From positions 1 through 64,000 of the forward strand of contig NZ_JBITIH010000021.1 in NCBI RefSeq assembly GCF_044458865.1: 64,000 nucleotides of DNA, given 5' to 3'. This stretch comes from Micromonospora_G sp044458865. Its GTDB lineage: Bacteria; Actinomycetota; Actinomycetes; Mycobacteriales; Micromonosporaceae. The position numbers and the translations under genes are program-made. Below are positions 34,033 to 42,908 of this stretch, piece by piece (the first letter of the stretch is position 1; each line of letters begins with the position of its first letter). The notes beneath the pieces were generated by a model. It was not told the origin of the DNA. It made no database searches and saw only the letters and a program-made list of their open reading frames with translations.

Positions 34033-36191
34033 CTGATGGTGGGGGAGGGTGGGGCGAACTGGCGTACGGGTTGGTCCTTGAGTGCGTCCCGCAGGGTGTC
34101 GGAGACGGTGCTGACCGGTTTGTTCGACTGCGCGTCGCCGACGGCGTTGAACGGGTTGTCCGGGTCGGCCAGGAAGCTCGCCATGGCGTACTCCGGGGTG
34201 TAACCGACGAACCAGGCGGACCGGGTGCTGTCCGTGGTGCCGGTCTTGCCGGCGACCGGGCGGCCGACGGTGCCCTTGACGCTGTCGGCGGTCGACCAGC
34301 CGCCACAGGAGCCCCGGGCCGGGGTGTCACCGGTCGGGCAGCGGGCCGCGTCGGTGGCGGCACGGGCCGCGTCTGCGCTCACCTCCTGGTGGCACCGGGG
34401 CTTCGCGGCCTCGACCTGTCCGCCGCTCTTCGTCGTGATCATGGTCGGGGTGCCGTCCGGGTTGCTGATCGAGGTCACCGGGATCGCCTCGCAGAACCGG
34501 CCGTCGGCGGCGATCGCCGCGTACGCGTTCGCCATCTCCAACGGCGTGACGTCGGAGACGCCCAGTACGAACGCGCCCCACTCCTTCCGCTTCTCCGGTG
34601 ACGCCTGGCGTTTGTCCACGTCGGTACGCCACTGCAGGCCGAGCCGTTCCGCCAGGGCGACCGCCTTGTCCGCGCCGATCGCCTGTTCGAGCTGGACGAA
34701 GTAGGTGTTGACGGACTTGCCGAAGCCGGACCACATGGTCTGCCGGCCGGTCATCGCGGCGCTGGCGTTGGATGGGCACCAGAGCCCGCCGCAGCTACTG
34801 GTGGTGCCGCCACCGGGATAGATCGAGGTGATCCGGAACGGCGAGTCGTACGCGGTCGAGAGCGGCAGGCCGGCGTCGAGCGCGGCGAGCATGACGAACA
34901 TCTTGAACGTCGACCCTGCCTGGTAGCCGGGGAGGTCACCGCCGCCGAGGAGCGGGTTGACCGTGTTCGGGTAGTTGCCCTTCATTCGGGCGCGTTTGCT
35001 CGGGTCGGAGTGGGGGCCGTTCTCGGTGGAGTCGAGCGAGTAGATCCGGTTGACCGCCATCGCCTTCACCCGCCCGGTGCCCGGCTCGACGGCGACGAGT
35101 CCGTGTGCGAACGGACTGCTGGCGCTCTCCTTGGCGAGTACGTGTTTCTCCGCGATGTCCTGGACCTTCGGGTCGATGCTGGTCACGATCTTGTAGCCGC
35201 CTCGGCGCAGCTTGTCCAGGCGTTCCAGCGAGTTGGTGCCGAAGCCGGGTTGGACCGACCACCACGACTTCAGGTAGTCGCAGAAGAAGCCCCAACTGTT
35301 GTATTCCTTCGATACCGAGGCGCAGTCGTTCGGCGGGGTGGAGAGCTTGAGCTTGATCGGTTCGGCCTGCATCGCCGCCGCCGCGTCGGGCGAGATGTAG
35401 CCCATGGTCCGCATCCGGTCGATCACGTAGTTGCGTCGGTCGGTGGCGGCCTTCTGGTCGTTGACCGCCGGGTCGTACTCGGAGGGGGCCTTGACCAGGC
35501 CGGCGAGGGTGGCGGCCTCGACCGGGCTGAGGTCTTTCGGGGTCTTGGAGAAGAAGATCTCCGAGGCGGCGTAGATGCCGTACGCGCGGTGACCGAAGTA
35601 AGCGGAGTTGAGGTAGCGCTCCAGGATCTCGGTCTTGCTCATCTCCTTTTCGAGGTCCAGCGCTATCCGCATCTCCCGCAGCTTGCGGATGCTGGTCTGC
35701 TCGGTCGCCTCCTGCACCTCCAGCGGGGTCTGCGCGCTGTCGCGCAGTGCCATCCGGACGTACTGCATCGTCAGCGTCGAGGCGCCCTGGGAGACCCCGC
35801 CGGCCTGCTGGTTCGCGACGAAGGCACGGGCCACGCCCTTGGCGTCGACCCCGTTGTGCTTGTAGAAGCGGGAGTCCTCCGAGGCGACGATCGCCTGCTG
35901 GATGTAGGGCGACATCTCGCCGATCGGGGTGTACTTGCGGTGCTCCTCGTAGAACGTGGTGAGCAGTGTCTTGCCGTCGGCGCCGTACACGTAGGTGGTC
36001 TGCGCGGGTGAGGTGTGGCGCAGGTCGCGGGGCCGGTCGCGGACCAGGTCGGCGGTTGCCTTGGCGCCGATTCCGCCGATGGCGGCGAGCGGGTAGGCCG
36101 CGGCGGCGAGGATGACGCCGGCGATGAGTCCGGCTCGTAGCAGGGGTAGGAAGCGGTTGCCTTCGGAAGGCGAGAGGGTGGGCTTCGTCAC
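34029..36191 (-). CDS. Class A penicillin-binding protein (transglycosylase/transpeptidase)
   Basis: A 720-residue bifunctional peptidoglycan synthase. A membrane helix near 15-37 anchors it. The GT51 domain has the catalytic Glu in IVASEDSRFYKHNGVD, then QGASTLTMQYVRM and KTEILERYLNSAYFG. The transpeptidase domain has active Ser in AGSTFKMF (SxxK), SVN in FGKSVNTYF and the KTG motif in VAGKTGTT. The end is a short Pro-rich tail. TAGCTT six bases before the GTG suggests a leaderless mRNA. The stop codon is inside the copy B palindrome. Confidence 0.94.
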   Translation of the reverse strand: MTKPTLSPSEGNRFLPLLRAGLIAGVILAAAAYPLAAIGGIGAKATADLVRDRPRDLRHTSPAQTTYVYGADGKTLLTTFYEEHRKYTPIGEMSPYIQQAIVASEDSRFYKHNGVDAKGVARAFVANQQAGGVSQGASTLTMQYVRMALRDSAQTPLEVQEATEQTSIRKLREMRIALDLEKEMSKTEILERYLNSAYFGHRAYGIYAASEIFFSKTPKDLSPVEAATLAGLVKAPSEYDPAVNDQKAATDRRNYVIDRMRTMGYISPDAAAAMQAEPIKLKLSTPPNDCASVSKEYNSWGFFCDYLKSWWSVQPGFGTNSLERLDKLRRGGYKIVTSIDPKVQDIAEKHVLAKESASSPFAHGLVAVEPGTGRVKAMAVNRIYSLDSTENGPHSDPSKRARMKGNYPNTVNPLLGGGDLPGYQAGSTFKMFVMLAALDAGLPLSTAYDSPFRITSIYPGGGTTSSCGGLWCPSNASAAMTGRQTMWSGFGKSVNTYFVQLEQAIGADKAVALAERLGLQWRTDVDKRQASPEKRKEWGAFVLGVSDVTPLEMANAYAAIAADGRFCEAIPVTSISNPDGTPTMITTKSGGQVEAAKPRCHQEVSADAARAATDAARCPTGDTPARGSCGGWSTADSVKGTVGRPVAGKTGTTDSTRSAWFVGYTPEYAMASFLADPDNPFNAVGDAQSNKPVSTVSDTLRDALKDQPVRQFAPPSPTIS

Positions 36192-36197
36192 CCTCTT

Positions 36198-36203
36198 AAG
36201 CTA
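36198..36203 (-). promoter_or_regulatory. -10 element for leaderless PBP transcript
   Basis: TAGCTT on the minus strand, six bases, then GTG at 36191. The divergent gap to cobC is only 123 bp and is AT-rich around 36205-36235. Confidence 0.5.
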
Positions 36204-36301
36204 TGACATGCCCCATTTTAACCTGATAAAAATTCGCGAACGTCGCCGTCGAACTCCGGCCGCCCGACCCTCGCTCTTTGGCCCGCGCTCCCGCCGACGG
36301 G

Positions 36302-36307
36302 CAGGAT
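36302..36307 (+). promoter_or_regulatory. -10 element for leaderless cobC transcript
   Basis: CAGGAT, seven bases, then the ATG at 36315. Confidence 0.4.
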
Positions 36308-36314
36308 CGCCACC

Positions 36315-37610
36315 ATGCAACCGCAGGTAACCACGCCCCGGCCACCGGCGAACGGCGAGGTGCCCCCCGACCGGCCCGGCGAACTGACGCCCGACCGGCC
36401 CGGCGAGCTGACAGCATCCGACCGGCCCGGTGAGATCGACGTCGACCTGGGGCACCACGGCGACGTCGAAGTCGTACCCGGCCTGGTCGACCTGGCGGTC
36501 AACGTCCGTCGGGCGCCGATGCCGGACTGGCTGGCCGACCCGATCACCGCCTCGCTGGACAAACTGGCCAGCTACCCGGACCCCGGTCCGGCCCGGGCGG
36601 CGATCGCCGCCCGGCACCGCCGCCCGAGCGCCGAGGTACTGCTCACCGCCGGGGCCGCCGAGGGTTTCGTGCTACTCGCCCAGGCACTGCGCGGCGCCCG
36701 CCGGCCGGTGGTGGTGCACCCGCAGTTCACCGAGCCGGAAGCGGCGTTGCGGGCCGCCGGCCACCGGGTCGAACGGGTGCTGCTCCCCGCCGAGACCGGG
36801 TTCCGCCTGGACCCGGCGCTCGTGCCGGAAGACGCCGACCTGGTCTTCGTCGGCAACCCCACCAACCCGACCTCGGTCCTGCACCCCGCCGCCGTCCTCG
36901 CCGAACTCGCCCGTCCCGGCCGGGTGCTGGTCGTCGACGAGGCGTTCGCCGACACCACCATCCGCCTCACCGACCGTGGCGACAACGCCACCCACCCGGC
37001 CCGCACCGTCGGCGACGAGGTCCCGCGGGCGTCAACCGGGGGGCAGCCGGAATCGTCGGCCGGGGAGGAGTCGAAGTCGACCGGGGATGAGGCGAAGTCC
37101 GCCGGGGAGGAGCCGGAGTCGTTGGCCGCCCGCCGGGACCTGCCCGGGGTCGTGGTGGTGCGTAGCCTCACCAAGACCTGGGGACTGGCCGGACTACGGA
37201 TCGGCTACCTGCTCGGACCGGCCGAGCTGCTGGAGCGGCTAGCCGCCGTACAGCCACTCTGGGCGGTTTCGACACCGGCGCTCGCCGCCGCCTCGGCCTG
37301 CGCCACGCCGGTCGCGGTCGCCGCCGAGCGGGAGATCGCGGTACGCCTCGCCGCCGACCGCGAGCACCTGGTCCGCCGCCTGGCGGCCCTGCCCGGCGTA
37401 CGGGTGGCGGGCAGCCCGGCAAGCGCGTTCGTCCTGGTCGAACTGGCCGGTGCGGCCGAGGTACGGCTCGCCCTGCGGGACCGGGGCTACGCCGTACGCC
37501 GGGGCGACACCTTCCCGGGGCTGGGTGCCGACTGGCTGCGCGTGGCCGTACGGGACACTGCCACCACTGACGCGTTCGTCGCCGTGCTGGCGGAGATCCT
37601 GGAGGCATGA
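36315..37610 (+). CDS. cobC: PLP-dependent aminotransferase, CobC-like
   Basis: A 431-residue fold-type I aminotransferase related to histidinol-phosphate aminotransferase and CobC/CobD-type L-threonine-phosphate decarboxylases, which make the aminopropanol part of cobalamin. Motifs: NPTNPTSVLHP, VVDEAFAD and the PLP Lys287 in VVRSLTKTWGLAGLRIGY. Two low-complexity segments are odd: an N-terminal triple DRPGE repeat (~19-40) and a Ser/Glu/Lys/Gly insertion (~235-270) just before the PLP strand. Position ahead of cobT and cysG supports the cobalamin role; decarboxylase versus aminotransferase chemistry cannot be told. Confidence 0.8.
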   Translation: MQPQVTTPRPPANGEVPPDRPGELTPDRPGELTASDRPGEIDVDLGHHGDVEVVPGLVDLAVNVRRAPMPDWLADPITASLDKLASYPDPGPARAAIAARHRRPSAEVLLTAGAAEGFVLLAQALRGARRPVVVHPQFTEPEAALRAAGHRVERVLLPAETGFRLDPALVPEDADLVFVGNPTNPTSVLHPAAVLAELARPGRVLVVDEAFADTTIRLTDRGDNATHPARTVGDEVPRASTGGQPESSAGEESKSTGDEAKSAGEEPESLAARRDLPGVVVVRSLTKTWGLAGLRIGYLLGPAELLERLAAVQPLWAVSTPALAAASACATPVAVAAEREIAVRLAADREHLVRRLAALPGVRVAGSPASAFVLVELAGAAEVRLALRDRGYAVRRGDTFPGLGADWLRVAVRDTATTDAFVAVLAEILEA

Positions 37611-38887
37611 TGTTGGAGGCGTTGATCGCCACGATCCGCCCGCTCGACACCGAGGCGATGGCGGCGGCCCGCGCGCTGCACAGCCGGCTGACCAAGCCCG
37701 CTGGTTCGCTCGGCGAGCTGGAGGAGCTGTCGGTACGCCTCTGCGGGCTCGCCGGTGACTGCCCGCCGCCGCTGCCGGGTCCCGCCGCCGTGGCAATCTT
37801 CGCCGGTGACCACGGGGTGCACGACCAGGGCGTGACCCCCTGGCCGCGTGAGGTGACCGCGCAGATGGTCGGTAACTTCCTCGCCGGCGGCGCGGTGGTG
37901 AACGCGTTCGCCCGGCAGACCGGTGCCTCCGTCACCGTGGTCGACGTCGGCGTCGCCACCCCGCTGCCCGAGATCCCCCCGACCACCCCCGTCGACCCGA
38001 CCGACTTCGGCACCGACTCCGCCGTGGGCACCACGTACGACGAGCGGACCGGGCTCGACGATCTCATCGCCTCCGACGCGCTGGTCGACCTCGACGGCCC
38101 CACCACCGCACCGTCGGTCACCGGGGCGGCACCGGCTCCGGTTGCGTCCGCCGCCGTACCGAGTCCGAGGGGCGGGAACGGCGGCGGTCACCCGGTCGAC
38201 GTACCCGCCCTGGTCCGGGCGCGGGTCCGGCCCGGTACCCGGGACATGACCGTCGAGGCGGCCCTCACCCGGGACGAGGCGCGGGCCGCGATCGAGGTCG
38301 GCATCCGTACCGCCGACGAACTGATCGACGCGGGCGCCGGCATCCTGCTCACCGGGGACATGGGCATCGCCAACACCACCGCCGCCGCCGCGCTGATCGC
38401 CGTACACACCGGTACGGCGTCGGCTCAGGTGACCGGCCGCGGCACCGGGGTCGACGACTTCACGTACGCCCGCAAGGTCGCCGTGGTCTCGGCCGCGCTC
38501 GCCCGGCACCGCCCCGACCCGGCCGACCCGCTCGGCGTACTCGCCGCCCTCGGTGGGCTGGAGCACGCCGCGCTGACCGGCTTCATTCTCGGCGCCGCGG
38601 CCCGGCGTACCCCGGTTCTCCTGGACGGCGTGAGCGCGATCGCCGCGGCGCTGGTAGCGGCGGCCTTCGCGCCGGACGCGACCGGTGCCATGATCGCCGG
38701 ACACCGCTCCGCCGAACCGGGCGCCACCATCGGTCTGCGCCAGTTGGGCCTGGAGCCCCTGATCGACCTGGGGCTGCGGCTCGGTGAGGGAACGGGCGCC
38801 CTGCTCGCCTTCCCGGTGGTCGCCGGCGCTGCCCGGGTGCTGCACGAGGTGGCCACGTTCGACGCGGCGGGAGTATCGGAGAAGTGA
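37607..38887 (+). CDS. cobT: Nicotinate-nucleotide--dimethylbenzimidazole phosphoribosyltransferase
   Basis: A 426-residue CobT, which makes alpha-ribazole phosphate for the lower ligand of cobalamin. Motifs: SLGELEELSVRLCGL, AIFAGDHGVHDQGVTPWP, MVGNFLAGGAVVNAFARQTG, LTGDMGIANTTAAAAL and GFILGAAARRTPVLLDG. It is ~70 residues longer than usual owing to a Pro/Ala/Gly-rich insertion around residues 150-200. The ATG overlaps the cobC stop by four bases (ATGA) and the stop overlaps cysG by four bases, so the three genes form a coupled operon. Confidence 0.95.
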   Translation: MMLEALIATIRPLDTEAMAAARALHSRLTKPAGSLGELEELSVRLCGLAGDCPPPLPGPAAVAIFAGDHGVHDQGVTPWPREVTAQMVGNFLAGGAVVNAFARQTGASVTVVDVGVATPLPEIPPTTPVDPTDFGTDSAVGTTYDERTGLDDLIASDALVDLDGPTTAPSVTGAAPAPVASAAVPSPRGGNGGGHPVDVPALVRARVRPGTRDMTVEAALTRDEARAAIEVGIRTADELIDAGAGILLTGDMGIANTTAAAALIAVHTGTASAQVTGRGTGVDDFTYARKVAVVSAALARHRPDPADPLGVLAALGGLEHAALTGFILGAAARRTPVLLDGVSAIAAALVAAAFAPDATGAMIAGHRSAEPGATIGLRQLGLEPLIDLGLRLGEGTGALLAFPVVAGAARVLHEVATFDAAGVSEK

Positions 38888-40188
38888 CCCAGAAGATCGG
38901 TGCCAACCCCTACCCGCTCGGGCTGCTCCTGGCGGGTCACCGGGTGCTCGTCGTCGGTGGGGGAGCGGTGGCCACCCGGCGGGTGCCGGCGCTGCTCGAC
39001 GCGGGTGCGCTGGTGGAGGTGGTGGCCCCCGAGCTGACCCCGGCGCTGCGGGCACAGGTGGACGCGGGACGGGTGCGGTGGACGGCCCGACCGTTCGAGC
39101 CCGCCGACGTCGACGGCGCCTGGCTGGTGCAGGTGGCAGTCGACGACCCGGTCGCCGCCGAAGCGGTCAGCGCCGCCGCGCTGGAGCGCCGCGTGTTCTG
39201 CGTACGTGCCGACGACCGGAACGCGGCCACCGCGTGGACCCCGGCGGTGGTCCGGCACGGGGCGGTGACCGTGGCCGTACTCGGCGGCGGCGATCCGCAC
39301 CGCGCGGTGACGGTCCGCGACGCCATCCGCGATCGCCTCGCCGACGGCACCCTGGTAAGCAAGGGCCCCCTGTTATCGGATTCGGTAGTAGAAGGGCCCC
39401 TTGCTAACGCCGACCGCGCGGAGCGCGACCGACCCAACGGTGGACGGGTCGCGTTGGTGGGGTCGGGGCCGGGCGATCCCGAGCTGATCACGGTCAAGGG
39501 GCGGCGGCTGCTCGCCGAGGCGGACGTGGTGGTCGCCGACCGTCTGGTCCCCGGGCTGCTCCTGGACGAACTCCGTCCGGACGTCGAACTGGTCGACGCG
39601 TCGAAGATCCCCTACGGCCCGGCCCGCGCCCAGGAGGAGATCAACCGGATTCTGGTCGAACGGGCACAGGCCGGCGCGTTCGTGGTGCGGCTCAAGGGCG
39701 GCGACCCGTACGTCTTCGGTCGCGGCGGCGAGGAGGCGCTCGCCTGCGCCGCCGCCGGCGTACCGGTGACCGTCGTTCCCGGGGTGACCAGCTCGATCGC
39801 CGCCCCGGCGCTCGCCGGCATCCCGGTGACCCACCGTGGGGTGGCGCACGAGTTCACCGTGGTCTCCGGGCACGTGGCCCCGGACGACCCGGCGTCCCTG
39901 GTCGACTGGGCGGCGTTGGCCCGCATGCGCGGCACGGTGGTGGTGCTGATGGGGCTGAAGAACCTGGCCGCGATCGCCGCGACGCTGCTGGCACACGGGC
40001 GGGAGCCGGGCACGCCGGCAGCGGTGGTCCAGGAGGGTACGACCGGCGCCCAGCGGACGCTGCGGGCCACCCTGGGTACGGTCGCCGACGCGGCCGGCAC
40101 AGCCAGGATCCGTCCCCCGGCGGTGGTGGTCATCGGCAACGTCGTCGGAACCCTGCCCCCGGTCGGGTCGACGACGCCGGGCGATTGA
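38884..40188 (+). CDS. cysG: Siroheme/cobalamin synthase: precorrin-2 dehydrogenase plus uroporphyrinogen-III methyltransferase
   Basis: A 434-residue two-domain enzyme. Residues ~10-155 are the NAD-binding precorrin-2 dehydrogenase (RVLVVGGGAVATRRVPALLDAGA). Residues ~187-430 are the SAM-dependent uroporphyrinogen-III methyltransferase (VALVGSGPGDPELITVKGRR, VRLKGGDPYVFGRGGEE, VPVTVVPGVTSS, HRGVAHEFTVVSGH). The linker residues 157-175 are encoded by palindromic repeat copy C, which stays in frame. The usual N-terminal C-terminal dimerisation part of CysG is reduced. It supplies precorrin-2 for cobalamin and possibly siroheme. Third gene of cobC-cobT-cysG. Confidence 0.94.
   Translation: MTQKIGANPYPLGLLLAGHRVLVVGGGAVATRRVPALLDAGALVEVVAPELTPALRAQVDAGRVRWTARPFEPADVDGAWLVQVAVDDPVAAEAVSAAALERRVFCVRADDRNAATAWTPAVVRHGAVTVAVLGGGDPHRAVTVRDAIRDRLADGTLVSKGPLLSDSVVEGPLANADRAERDRPNGGRVALVGSGPGDPELITVKGRRLLAEADVVVADRLVPGLLLDELRPDVELVDASKIPYGPARAQEEINRILVERAQAGAFVVRLKGGDPYVFGRGGEEALACAAAGVPVTVVPGVTSSIAAPALAGIPVTHRGVAHEFTVVSGHVAPDDPASLVDWAALARMRGTVVVLMGLKNLAAIAATLLAHGREPGTPAAVVQEGTTGAQRTLRATLGTVADAAGTARIRPPAVVVIGNVVGTLPPVGSTTPGD
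39354..39410. repeat. Palindromic repeat family, copy C, inside cysG
   Basis: Left arm GGTAAGCAAGGGCCCC and right arm GGGCCCCTTGCTAACG. Compared with copy A, the left arm has C for G and the right arm has the matching G for C, so the stem is kept. The 57-bp element is a multiple of three and adds 19 residues without a stop codon. Confidence 0.93.
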
Positions 40189-40216
40189 TCCGCGCCTACA
40201 CCTCAGCCAGGTGAGC

Positions 40217-40285
40217 GGTGGGGCGCACCGTGACCGGCGCGGGCATCAAGCCTGACGGCCCTCGCCGGGCACGGTGCGCCCCACC
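40217..40285. terminator. Bidirectional terminator between cysG and the otsB fusion
   Basis: A perfect 16-bp stem (40217-40232 with 40270-40285, GGTGGGGCGCACCGTG) encloses 37 nt that can themselves pair. It lies 28 bp after the cysG stop and 16 bp from the convergent stop. Confidence 0.85.
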
Positions 40286-40301
40286 CCAAACCGCGGCTAC
40301 C

Positions 40302-42908
40302 TCACTCCTTGACCATCTCGTCCAGCAGCAGTGCACACCGGATCAGACCCAGGTGGCTGTACGCCTGGGGGTGGTTGCCGAGCCCTCGCTCGGCCAACGG
40401 GTCGTACTGCTCGGGCAGCAGGCCGGTCGGACCGGCGGTGTCGACCATCTGGACGTACAGTTCCTCCGCGTCGGCCCGGCGTCCGGTCCGCAGGTACGCC
40501 TCGATCAGCCACGCCGTGCAGATGTGGAAGCCGCCTTCGCGTCCCGGCAGCCCGTCGTCCCAGTGGTAGCGGTAGACCACCGGGCCGCTGCGCAGATCCG
40601 CTTCGATCTTCAGCACGGTGGAGAGGAACCGCGGGTCGTTGTCGGGAAGCAGGCCGGAGAGCCCGATCCAGAGCGAGGAGGCGTCCATCTCCTCGTCGCC
40701 GTACGCGACGCTGTAGGCGCCGACGCCCTCGTGCCAGCCGTACTCAAGCACGTTGTGCCCGATCCGGTCGCGCAGTTCGACCCACTCCGGCCGGTCCCCG
40801 TCACCGTGCTGGCGCACGATGTGCAGCGCCCGGTCCACGGTCATCCAACACATGACCTTGGAGTAGACGTGGTGCCGGGGAGGAAGGCGGGCCTCCCAGA
40901 GGCCGTGGTCGGGTTCGTGCCAGCGCCGGCTGACCGCCTCGACCATGGACTCCAGCACCCGCCACTCGGTTTCCAGCACCGAACCGCGCAGGTCGGCGAC
41001 GGCCGCCAGCAGGTCGGCGATCGGGCCGAAGACGTCGAGCTGGAGCTGGTGGTTGGCGAGGTTGCCGACCCGGACCGGCCGGGAGCCGGCGTAACCGGGC
41101 AGGGTGTCGATGACCGCTTCGGCGCCGAGTTCGTAGCCGTCGACGGTGTAGAGCGGGTGCAGCCGTTCCGGGTGTCCGCCGGTACGTTCGACACAGCCGT
41201 CGACCCAGCGCAGGAAGGCTTCGGCCTCGCCGAGTGAACCGAGGTCGACCAGGGCGCGGGCGGTCATCGCCGCGTCCCGTAGCCAGCAGTAGCGGTAGTC
41301 CCAGTTGCGTACCCCGCCGAGTTCCTCGGGAAGCGAGGTGGTCGCGGCGGCGAGGATCGAGCCGGTGGCCTCGTGGCAGAGCCCGCGCAGGGTGAGCGCA
41401 CTGCGGGCGACGAGTTCCCGGTCGTGTGTGGGGAGCTTCAGGCTGGCCACCCAGTCCCGCCAGGGCTGCTCGGCGGCGGCCTGCCGTTCCGCCACCGGAA
41501 CCCGGTGGTGGGCCAGGCTGTGCGAGCCGAAGCGGAGTTCGAGGGTGACCGATCCGCCGGCGGCGGCGAGGTCGACGACCGCGCGGGCGGTCTCGTAGCC
41601 GCCGTCGGCGACCACCTGCCATTCGATGCCGGGGGAGTAGAGCGCGATCGGTTCGTTCGAGCCGAGCACCAGCAGCCCGTCGGCGAGCGGCTGGAGCTGC
41701 ACCGCCACCTGGCCGAACTCGGGCCGGGGGGCGAACTCCAACCGGACCCGGCCGGAGCCGGTGAGCACCCGGACCAGGGTCGAGTCGCCGGAGATGACGG
41801 CCGATCCGGCCGGTACGTTGTCCGACGACGGCCGGTCCAGCCAGTCCGTGACGGTCAGCCCGGACCAGCGGGTCTCCACCGTCATCGTGCCGGGCCGGTA
41901 ACGCTGTCCGAGCGGCAGCCCGCCCCGTTCCGGTCCGACACTGAAGTGACCGGCGGGCGGGCCGCCGACCAGGTCGGCGAAGATCGCTGAGGCGTCCGGC
42001 TTCGGGTGGCAGAGCCAGGTGACCTTGGCTTCGGGCGTGAGGAGCGCGACGGTGCGACCGTTGGCCAGCATCGAGTGGCGCTCGATCGGCACCGCCCGCT
42101 CGCCGAAGAGCCAGGTGCGGCGGACCTGGAGCAGCAGGCCGAGCACCCGCGCGGCCTCGACCGGGTCGGCGACCCGGTAGGTCGCCTGGGTCTCCCCGGA
42201 GCCGATCTTGATGCCGAGGTCGGGGCCGTGCAGGTTGGCGAAGGCGTTCTCGTCGGTCACGTCGTCGCCCATGAAGAGCACCGCGCTGGCCGAGATCTGG
42301 GTGCGGAGCTGGTCCACGGCGGTCCCCTTGTGGGTGGGGATCACCGACAGCTCGATGACCTCCTTGCCCTGGGTGACGGTCACGCCGCTCCAGCTCGCGG
42401 GTCCCTTCCGTACCGCCTCGACCACCCTCGACGCGACCTCGGGTGCCGCACCGCGGGTGTGTACCGCGATGCTGGCCGGCTTGCTCTCCAGGCGTACGCC
42501 GGGCTGTTCGGCGACGATCCGGCGCAGCTCGCTGCGGAGGCGGGTGCGTACCTCGACCAGTTCGGGGGCGAGGCGTTCCACGAAGCCGATGTCGAATTCC
42601 GACCCGTGGCTGCCGACGAGGTGTACCTCGCTGGGGAGCCGGGAGAGGGTGGCCAGGTCGCGCAGTGCCCGGCCGGAGACCACGGCGACCGTGGTCTGGG
42701 GCAGGGCGGCGAGGGCGCGTACGGCCGCCACCGACTCCGGTAGCGGTACGGCCTTGCTCGGGTCCTCCACGATCGGCGCGAGAGTGCCGTCGTAGTCGCA
42801 GGCGACCAGCAGGTTGGGGGAGCGTGCGATTCGACCGATCGCGTCCCGCAGCGCGGGATCGATCGAGTCCAGGGCCATCGACCCGGTGTCCAGTACGGAC
42901 GTGCTCAC
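40302..42908 (-). CDS. otsB: Trehalose-6-phosphate phosphatase fused to GH15 glucoamylase/trehalase-like domain
   Basis: An 868-residue fusion. Residues ~1-255 are a HAD-type trehalose phosphatase: VACDYDGTLAPI (nucleophile Asp38), VAVVSGRALRDL and MGDDVTDENAF. Residues ~265-868 are a GH15 enzyme of the mycobacterial trehalase/glucoamylase-like group: SMLANGRTVALLTPEAKVTWLCHP, WDYRYCWLRDAAMTARAL, SSLWIGLSGL and LLPEQYDPLAERGLGNHPQAYSHL. One chain could thus make trehalose from its phosphate and also hydrolyse an alpha-glucoside, perhaps trehalose itself. The GTG overlaps the otsA stop by four bases. Function of the GH15 half is not proven. Confidence 0.9.
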   Translation of the reverse strand: MSTSVLDTGSMALDSIDPALRDAIGRIARSPNLLVACDYDGTLAPIVEDPSKAVPLPESVAAVRALAALPQTTVAVVSGRALRDLATLSRLPSEVHLVGSHGSEFDIGFVERLAPELVEVRTRLRSELRRIVAEQPGVRLESKPASIAVHTRGAAPEVASRVVEAVRKGPASWSGVTVTQGKEVIELSVIPTHKGTAVDQLRTQISASAVLFMGDDVTDENAFANLHGPDLGIKIGSGETQATYRVADPVEAARVLGLLLQVRRTWLFGERAVPIERHSMLANGRTVALLTPEAKVTWLCHPKPDASAIFADLVGGPPAGHFSVGPERGGLPLGQRYRPGTMTVETRWSGLTVTDWLDRPSSDNVPAGSAVISGDSTLVRVLTGSGRVRLEFAPRPEFGQVAVQLQPLADGLLVLGSNEPIALYSPGIEWQVVADGGYETARAVVDLAAAGGSVTLELRFGSHSLAHHRVPVAERQAAAEQPWRDWVASLKLPTHDRELVARSALTLRGLCHEATGSILAAATTSLPEELGGVRNWDYRYCWLRDAAMTARALVDLGSLGEAEAFLRWVDGCVERTGGHPERLHPLYTVDGYELGAEAVIDTLPGYAGSRPVRVGNLANHQLQLDVFGPIADLLAAVADLRGSVLETEWRVLESMVEAVSRRWHEPDHGLWEARLPPRHHVYSKVMCWMTVDRALHIVRQHGDGDRPEWVELRDRIGHNVLEYGWHEGVGAYSVAYGDEEMDASSLWIGLSGLLPDNDPRFLSTVLKIEADLRSGPVVYRYHWDDGLPGREGGFHICTAWLIEAYLRTGRRADAEELYVQMVDTAGPTGLLPEQYDPLAERGLGNHPQAYSHLGLIRCALLLDEMVKE

